From contig CM046876.1 of the NCBI GenBank assembly GCA_025667525.1, positions 531,070,538 through 531,134,537 on the forward strand: a DNA stretch of 64,000 bases, in the 5' to 3' direction. Source of the stretch: Glebionis coronaria. Taxonomy: Eukaryota; Streptophyta; Magnoliopsida; Asterales; Asteraceae. The notes below the pieces were generated by a model. That model was given only the letters and a program-made list of their open reading frames with translations. It was not told the origin of the DNA and made no database searches. Made by a program: the position numbers and the translations under genes. Positions 57,981 through 64,000 of this stretch are shown here, piece after piece. Every line of letters starts with the position of its first letter. Position 1 is the first letter of the stretch.

Positions 57981-58530
57981 CAACAAGAAGCTACTAAAGC
58001 AGCTGCTCAAGGTAGTTTTAAGTTTCCCTTGGTTGAGCCTACTGACAAAGCTGCTCCTGGTACTCCAACTTTTGCTCCTAGTGCTAGCTTATCACCTACT
58101 GGTACTCCAGCTTCTGCTCCTAGTGCTAGCTTATCACCTACTGGTACTCCGGCTAGTGAGTCTGCTTCCAATACTCGCTTCTCCAGTCCTTCTGATTTGG
58201 GGAACCATGAAAAGAAGTCTTCTACCAAGCTGGATGATATTCATAAACAACCGGTAGATGGGATATTCCAAAATGCTTCTTATGATGCTGACTTTGTTGG
58301 TGATCTCAATAACTTGGCACCAGAAGTGGAGGTTTCTTCTAATCCAGTCTTGCAATCACATAAAGATCATCCTACCACTCAAATTATTGGAGATCCTGGT
58401 TCTACCGTCAAGACACGCAGAATGCAGCAGAAGGCCTCGTCTGATCATCATGCTCTTGTGGGCTATATTGAGGATCCAAAAGCGTAATAATCATACGGAC
58501 TTTCAACACTGTTTGTTTGCTTGTTTTCTT
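57981..58530 (+). pseudogene. SIRE-type pol hinge between integrase and RT
   Basis: The frame continues from the TAG at 57978 to TAA at 58485; homologous sequence then follows in the next frame ([14 protein letters not shown]) to TAG at 58534. It is Pro/Ser/Thr-rich with a 42-bp (14-residue) direct repeat at 58075-58116 and 58117-58158 (APSASLSPTGTPAS). The 3' part has the [23 protein letters not shown] motif that commonly precedes RT in this lineage. Confidence 0.8.
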
Positions 58531-60064
58531 TCATAGGTGGAACCTAGGTCTGTTTCTCATGCTCTTGAGGATCAAAGTTGGGTGGAGGCTATGCAGGAGG
58601 AAATGCAGCAATTCTTGTTTCAGAATGTTTGGGTTCTGTTTGATTTACCAGATGGAAAGTCAGCTATCAATACCAAATGGATTCTCAAAAACAAGAAGGA
58701 ATGCTCGAGGAATTGTCGTCAGGAATAAAGCTAGGCTTGTCGCACAAGGACACACTCAAATTGAGGGCATTGACTATACTGAAGTCTTTGCGCCGGTTGC
58801 AAGGATCGAGGCCATTCGTCTGTTTTTGGCCTTTGCTTCTTATGTTGGCTTTACGGTGTTCCAGATGGATGTCAAGAGTGCATTTCTCTATGGCAAGATT
58901 GACGAGGAAGTGTATGTTACTCAACCTAAGGGGTTTGTAGATCCACTTCATCCCAAGAAAGTCTACAAGGTGGTCAAGGCTCTTTATGGGTTACATCAGG
59001 CTCCTAGAGCTTGGTATGAGCGTCTTTCAACTTTCTTGTTAAAGAATGGCTATAGAAGAGGTACTATTGACAAAACACTATTTCTTCGGCGGAATTCCAA
59101 GGATATTATCCTTGTTCAGGTTTATGTGGACGACATTATCTTTGGTTCTACAAGGAAGGAGTGGTGTGATGAGTTTGAACACTTGATGAAAGGTAAATTT
59201 CAGATGAGTGCAATGGGTGAACTGTCATTCTTCCTTGGTCTTCAGGTCAAGCAACAATCGGATGGGATTTTCATCAGTCAAGATAAATATGTCCATGAGA
59301 TTCTTCAGAAGTTTAACATGGATCCTCTTAGACCAGCAGCAACTCCTTATGAAGTTGCTAAAATCAAACTTAAGAATGAGCCAGACCCCCCGGTAAATGT
59401 TCACATGTACAGGTCTATGATTGGCTCCCTCATGTATTTGACTGCATCACGTCCGGACATTATGTTTGCAGTAAGTGCTTGTTTTAGACACCAGGTGACT
59501 CCAACGGTTTCGAACTTAAATGCAATGAAGAAGATTTTCAAGTATATCAAGGCTCAACCTAAATTGGGTCTATGGTATCCTAGAGAATCTCCTTTTGTTC
59601 TAGAAGCCTATAGTGATAGTGACTATGCTGGTGCTAATAATGATAGGAAGTCTACTACTGGTGGTTGTCAATTTTTGGGTCGTCGACTTATTTCATGGCA
59701 ATGTAAGAAACAGACAATCGTAGCTACTTCTTCAACAGAAGCTGAATACGTTGCTGCTTCTAGTTGTTGTGGACAAGTTTTGTGGATCCAAAATCAGATG
59801 TTGGATTATGGTTTCAATTTTATGAATACCAAAATTTTTATTGACAATCAAAGCACTATTTGCATTGTGAAGAATCCTGTATTTCATCAGCGAACGAAGC
59901 ATATTGAGATTCGACATCATTTTATACGGGATGCCAATGAGAAGAAGCTGATACAGGTTCTTAAAGTTCATACGGATGACAATATTGCTGATTTGCTGAC
60001 TAAAGCTTTTGATGGTCCTCGGTTTAACCACTTGGTGGTTCATATTGAGATGGTCAATCCTTGA
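58531..60064 (+). pseudogene. SIRE-type reverse transcriptase and RNase H
   Basis: Starts [20 protein letters not shown] after the TAG at 58534, shifts frame once near 58700, then stays open for about 450 codons. RT blocks: [57 protein letters not shown] (catalytic Asp), [17 protein letters not shown] and [13 protein letters not shown] (D-D). RNase [49 protein letters not shown], then [15 protein letters not shown] at the end. Very well conserved apart from the single frameshift. Confidence 0.92.
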
Positions 60065-60686
60065 GGTCTATGATTCAGGGGAGGCAAAGCCTAAGGGGAG
60101 GCTTTGTGTACATATTCGGTCAGACTAACGTATTGATAGTATTTAACAACATAGTTTCTTGGTTCTGATGGTGTGTGGTGCTTATGATGGAGGATTTTTG
60201 CTCTCTACTGGTGGATATGGCCTTACATGACTGGCTTCTGGTCCTCTGTGGTCAGCTTCTAGTTATAATTGGTTGGCTTCTGGAGGTTTAAAATCCTTCC
60301 ATGTCAAGTGGTATTTGGCTCCTGGTACTGGTCTGGCATACTGTTCATTCCTTTTGTCCTTTGTTAATCACGTTTTGCTCCTGGTCTGACCATTGTGTGC
60401 TTTGACTTTTGGTCAACGCTCCCAATCCTGGTATTTACAAGTTTGAATTAAACATGTTAATTGGGAGTTGGTTATTATGTTAAAAGGGCAAGTGGTTACT
60501 ATGCAATTATGGTTTAATTTGAAAGGGCAACCCCCCATTAATAGGGGTCAATGAACAGTTACCACTTTCTTTATATATGGTCAAAATACACCCTTGACTC
60601 ACTCATTACAACTAACACACACACAAAACCGCTTCTACTCTCTACACCCTAATCTCAATCCTTCTTCCTTCCATTAATCAAGATCC
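60065..60686 (+). promoter_or_regulatory. Spacer with a candidate internal promoter
   Basis: It begins with AGGGGAGGCAAAGCC and AAGGGGAGGC purine stretches. TTTATATATGG at 60570-60579 is a good TATA box, followed about 30-100 nt later by a CA/CT-rich leader (ACACACACAAAACC, CTTCTACTCTCTACACCC) and the ATG at 60687 in the context GATCCATGGC. This arrangement suggests separate transcription of the downstream ORF; splicing from the genomic RNA is the alternative. Confidence 0.45.
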
Positions 60687-63600
60687 ATGGCTGCTCTTGC
60701 TTATCAACCTGCTTACAACCGAGTTGCTTATCTGGGTGATGGTCCCCATCGTGAACATTTTGCTGACATCCTGGATTACATTGAAGCATCCAACCTAAGG
60801 TTTGCAGTTACTGTATGTCCCACCATATATGATAGTGTGATTAGACAATTTTGGGTGTCTGCTCAACTTGTGAATGTGGCTGGTCGTCCACGTGCACTCC
60901 ATGCTACCATCGATGGACGTGCATATGTGGTGACTGAGGCTTCTATACGCTCTTCTCTTCATCTTCAGGATGAGGGTGGTGTTGAATCCATCCCCAATGT
61001 TGAAGTATTGGAGGGGATGGCTGCTTTAGGATATGAACATGGGGGGAAGTTTAACTTCCAGAAAAATAGGTTTTCCCCCCAATGGAAGCTTCTGGTCCAC
61101 TTTTTAATCCATTGTATGAGCCCCAAGTCTGGGAGTTGGGATGCTTTCCCTACTCCTTTGGCTACTGGTCTTATCTGCTTAGCCCAGGGTCGAGTTTTTA
61201 ACTTTTCTCATTATATATTTGAGGGGATGGTTAGTAATTTGTCTAATGCTGGTTCGAGAAAGAAGTTTCTTATGTACCCTAGGTTTCTTCAGCAAATCCT
61301 TGTTTGCATTCCACGTGATAGGACTGAGCATGTGCCGTCTAAACTTACAGCTAAAGTGTATTACAATATGGTCAATGGGTTTACTGGGAATTGGAGGCCC
61401 CCGACTAAAGCCATGTTGGGATTGGCTCAGGGTCCTATGGGTGAGGAGGAGGAGGCTCCTGAGTTTGTTGTGATAGATGATGACCTCATGGAGGAGGAGG
61501 CTCCTACTGTTGGTGCCACTCCTGTGGTAGAGGAGGAGCTAGTTGAGGAGGTGGTGGTTGAAAAACCATCTCCTACCAAGGCTGGTCCTTCCTCAGTCCC
61601 ACAAAGGTCTCCATTTGTGGAGACTCCACCTCCTAGTCCTGCCCCACACTCGACTGATAAACCGTTTGATGCTAGTACTCCACAGGTTGACCCACATGTT
61701 GCTTCGGGCTCCAATGATGCGTTCCCTGATCCAAGTTCTCTTGGTGGGCAGGCGGAGGAGCCTACTACACTGATATCTTTGCTTGATCTTATGCGCAGGT
61801 ACCATGAGCGGATGATTTGTTTGGAAGCTGATTTAAACCAACATCGGAAGCTTACAAGGGAGTTTGTTCTTCCTCTGGCTGATCGCATCAAGGCGTTGGA
61901 AACTCAACAACGTCGTCGCAAGAAGCATGTGGTCCATTCAGATTCTGATGAAGAGGGTGTGGAGAATGTTGAGGATGGCTTGACGTTGTTGGCAAAGGCT
62001 GATTTTGCTGATAAAGTTTATGATGATTTGCCGGTTCCTCCAACGTCCTCCAGTGTTCCTTCTCCTGGTGCTGTTCCCCCTTCTATGGGTGGTGATTCTG
62101 ATCTTGCTGATGGTTCTAATGCTGGTCCCTCTCATGATTCTAAGGGCAAGGCCCCAATGACTGATGCTCCTTCCCCATCTCGCAAGCGTACCCGTCGCCA
62201 GATTGAAGAGGAAAGGCTTAGTGAGGAGGCTGCTCGTCGGGTTCAAGCTGAGATTGATGAAGCTGATAGGGCTGCTGAGGAAGAGCTTCGAGAGCGCACG
62301 CGTGCACAAATTCAGCATGATGCCATGCATTGGAGTGATAGTGAATGGATGCAAGTGTTGACTGTTCTCACTCGGGATTATGCTCAGTTTAAGGATCTTT
62401 TGGGTGACGATGTTGATGAACACAATTTTATACCGAAGGCTATGGTATTGATGCGTAAGCATCAGTTGGCTCTTGCTGCAGAACTTAGGAAACAGAGAAA
62501 GAACAGACCGTTATCTCGGGCTGAGGAGTGCCAGCAGATGCAACGTTATGTGAAATTTCAGTCTGCTGCTCATTTTAATGCTCCTTGGACGTGGGCATGG
62601 GTGCGGGCTTTGACTTTTGATGAGCTAAAGGCCCTTTATGAAAAGATGGTTAAGCGTCAGAGTCAACCTATTCCGGAAAGATTTATTTACCATCCTCGTG
62701 GTGTGACTTCTTCTATGCCTGCTGCTTCTACTGGTCCTTCGTCTGCACCCACTCCTGGTTCTGCTGCTAGTCCTTCTGGTTTTGTTGCTACTTCTGTTGG
62801 TCCTTCTACTTCACCTTTGGTTGCTCCTATGGGTTCTCCTGCTGGTCCTACTACCACCACCACACATGTTCCTGCAAGCACCTTTGTTACCACCACCATA
62901 CCTACTACATCTGATGTGCCATCTCCTTCACCACCAGCTCCTGGAACTCAACCTAATCCTACTTCTGATGCAGCTCCTAGTGGTCCATTGGGTGGACACA
63001 TTCATGAGTCTACTTCTACTGCTTCCCCTGCTGCTGCTGAGGTTAAGGTCAAGGTTGAATCCACACCTTCTGATCCCACACCTAGACGTTCCCTTCGTCA
63101 GAAACAGGCTCGTCGTATTCACCGTGGTAAGACAGTTCCTTTTGAGAAGCGAGATCCTGAGAATTTAATTGATGCAGCTTCTGATCGCAATTCTGACTTA
63201 CCCTTGGGCAATGGGAGCATTACTGGTTATACGGTTGAGCGTTCTACAACACTTCCTGGTGGCGTATCCCATCGGATTACTTTGAGTGATGGGTCTGTGC
63301 GATTGGCAACGGGTTTGCAGGGTGTGTTGTCTTGGGCTGACCGTATGGATCTTATGGCGTTGTATGGACTTGTTGATTCTAGTATGCCGTTTAACCCAAT
63401 GGCTGTGTCTTCCTGGCCTGGTCTCCGTATCTGGGCTGTTCTCAAGCTAATGTTGGATGCTCCTCCTAATGCTCCTGTTTCGGGCATATGGAAGGATCAA
63501 ATGCAATGGGAGATTCTGAGCTGGAAGCTATATCCTGGATGTGGAGTTCATGTGTTGGAATTAGAGTCTGGTCATATGGTGTTTATGCTGACGGATGTGG

Positions 63601-63758
63601 AGTATCCTTTGACTATTTCTTCGATGGAGGCGATGTTAGCGAGTCACTTGCAAATTTCTACTACTCCATCTGGAAATGAGTCATCTATGGCCACGGCATT
63701 GGTAGAAGGTATTCAGGCAAGGTTGATAGCAGATAAGAAGGCTGCTTCTGGTATGTAA
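60687..63758 (+). CDS. 1023-aa accessory ORF of the SIRE-type element
   Basis: Intact, one exon. Residues ~1-250 form a globular domain (FADILDYIEASNLRFAVTV, PTIYDSVIRQFWVSA, TEASIRSSLHLQDEGG, FSPQWKLLVHFLIHCMSPK, RVFNFSHYIFEGMVSNL). Residues 250-510 are acidic/Pro/Ser-rich and probably disordered. At 510-540 there is a charged coiled coil (RQIEEERLSEEAARRVQAEI) leading to a second folded part (FDELKALYEKMVKRQ near 660). After another Ser/Thr/Pro linker with Lys/Arg patches (TPRRSLRQKQARRIHRGK), the C-terminal ~190 residues are folded (DRMDLMALYGL, WEILSWKLYPGCGVHVLELE, VEYPLTISSMEAML). The layout matches accessory proteins I remember in Asteraceae copia elements, and the position matches the 'envelope-like' ORF of SIRE1. 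No signal peptide or membrane segment is evident, so an envelope role is not supported. Function unknown. Confidence 0.85.
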   Translation: MAALAYQPAYNRVAYLGDGPHREHFADILDYIEASNLRFAVTVCPTIYDSVIRQFWVSAQLVNVAGRPRALHATIDGRAYVVTEASIRSSLHLQDEGGVESIPNVEVLEGMAALGYEHGGKFNFQKNRFSPQWKLLVHFLIHCMSPKSGSWDAFPTPLATGLICLAQGRVFNFSHYIFEGMVSNLSNAGSRKKFLMYPRFLQQILVCIPRDRTEHVPSKLTAKVYYNMVNGFTGNWRPPTKAMLGLAQGPMGEEEEAPEFVVIDDDLMEEEAPTVGATPVVEEELVEEVVVEKPSPTKAGPSSVPQRSPFVETPPPSPAPHSTDKPFDASTPQVDPHVASGSNDAFPDPSSLGGQAEEPTTLISLLDLMRRYHERMICLEADLNQHRKLTREFVLPLADRIKALETQQRRRKKHVVHSDSDEEGVENVEDGLTLLAKADFADKVYDDLPVPPTSSSVPSPGAVPPSMGGDSDLADGSNAGPSHDSKGKAPMTDAPSPSRKRTRRQIEEERLSEEAARRVQAEIDEADRAAEEELRERTRAQIQHDAMHWSDSEWMQVLTVLTRDYAQFKDLLGDDVDEHNFIPKAMVLMRKHQLALAAELRKQRKNRPLSRAEECQQMQRYVKFQSAAHFNAPWTWAWVRALTFDELKALYEKMVKRQSQPIPERFIYHPRGVTSSMPAASTGPSSAPTPGSAASPSGFVATSVGPSTSPLVAPMGSPAGPTTTTTHVPASTFVTTTIPTTSDVPSPSPPAPGTQPNPTSDAAPSGPLGGHIHESTSTASPAAAEVKVKVESTPSDPTPRRSLRQKQARRIHRGKTVPFEKRDPENLIDAASDRNSDLPLGNGSITGYTVERSTTLPGGVSHRITLSDGSVRLATGLQGVLSWADRMDLMALYGLVDSSMPFNPMAVSSWPGLRIWAVLKLMLDAPPNAPVSGIWKDQMQWEILSWKLYPGCGVHVLELESGHMVFMLTDVEYPLTISSMEAMLASHLQISTTPSGNESSMATALVEGIQARLIADKKAASGM

Positions 63759-64000
63759 GGTGATTGGGTTGTAAGTGTTTATGCTTTGTCTTTTTGATTA
63801 TTTGTTCTTATTTTCATTCTTTTCACCAATATGTACAGTGATTGGTGAACTTCATTCTTTAGAGTTAAAAAAAAATAAAAAATAAAAAATAAAAAATTAT
63901 TCTTTTTATATAATATCTGCTTATACTTTAAACACAGTTTAGATTTTATACTTGTACATAATATCCCTTGGCTGCTTCACAATGTGGTTTCTGGTTACTG
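63759..64000 (+). other. Downstream of the accessory ORF, element interior
   Basis: AT-rich, with an A-rich AAAAAATAAAAAATAAAAAA stretch at about 63868-63896. No polypurine tract or LTR start is reached before the window ends. Confidence 0.6.

Larger units (their letters stand above)
50438..64000 (+). mobile_element. SIRE/Maximus-type Ty1/copia element, 3' end outside window
   Basis: 5' LTR 50438-50902, primer site TGGTGTCAGAG at 50905-50915, long gag, pol in the copia order protease-integrase-RT-RNase H, and a large additional ORF after pol, the hallmark of the SIRE/Maximus lineage. No 3' LTR has started by 64000. It inserted into the CACTA transposase gene; CATTC (50433-50437) should be its target duplication. 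gag and pol have stops and frameshifts and the integrase is split by a solo LTR, so this copy is not autonomous. Confidence 0.9.

Noticed and set aside
58488..58536. Possible intron ending TTTCTTTCATAG in SIRE pol
   Set aside because: The sequence just before the TAG is homologous pol coding ([14 protein letters not shown]) and TAG replaces an expected CAG codon, so frameshift plus nonsense change is simpler.
61427..61891. 154-codon minus-strand frame (and similar antisense frames at 61938-62462)
   Set aside because: Antisense shadows of the 1023-aa plus-strand ORF; low-complexity Ser/Gly readings.

Overview
This window is plant nuclear DNA made almost entirely of nested transposable elements. 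It holds Ty3/gypsy and Ty1/copia LTR retrotransposons, a CACTA (En/Spm) DNA transposon with plant-type introns, Helitron ends, tRNA-derived SINEs and a MITE-like element. I see no rRNA, CRISPR or prokaryotic features and no intact host housekeeping gene. Two accessory retrotransposon proteins (the zinc-knuckle/acidic frame at 31.2-33.0 kb and the 1023-aa ORF at 60.7-63.8 kb) resemble proteins I know as very common in Asteraceae, especially Tanacetum-type genomes. My best guess is therefore a daisy-family eudicot; this rests on remembered similarity, not a search.

Layout. 1-5097: unassigned repeat DNA ending like a gypsy LTR. 5098-7208: minus-strand LTR-like sequence with a (AT)n tract of about 190 bp. 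7209-15661: 5'-truncated Tekay-type chromovirus (RNase H, integrase, chromodomain, 2.9-kb 3' LTR), split at 7357-10842 by a 3.5-kb non-coding LTR element. 15662-18900: minus-strand, probably Reina-type gypsy element (gag, protease, RT, partial RNase H, 5' LTR), cut off at 15662 where the Tekay LTR ends. 18901-29385: AT-rich DNA with Helitron ends, SINE and MITE fragments and exon-like scraps, including a tandemly duplicated 59-nt exon. 29386-36692: a complete 7.3-kb non-autonomous LTR retrotransposon (target duplication TGACT) with tRNA-Asp-like primer site and one ~600-codon frame broken by two stops. 36693-37757: short host segment. 37758-45638: decayed minus-strand copia element. 45639-50437: CACTA element, minus strand, with subterminal palindromes, a fully spliceable five-exon TNPA-like gene and the 3' part of a TNPD/TNP2-like transposase gene. 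50438-64000: SIRE/Maximus-type copia element running off the right edge, with a solo gypsy LTR (54394-57072, target duplication ACAAG) in its integrase and a large extra ORF after pol.

Insertion order at the right: copia first, then CACTA into its LTR, then SIRE into the CACTA transposase gene, then a gypsy element into the SIRE integrase, later reduced to a solo LTR. In the middle: the Reina-like element was hit by the Tekay element, which was hit by the non-coding LTR element. Most coding regions carry stops or frameshifts; the clear exceptions are the CACTA TNPA-like gene and the SIRE 3' ORF.
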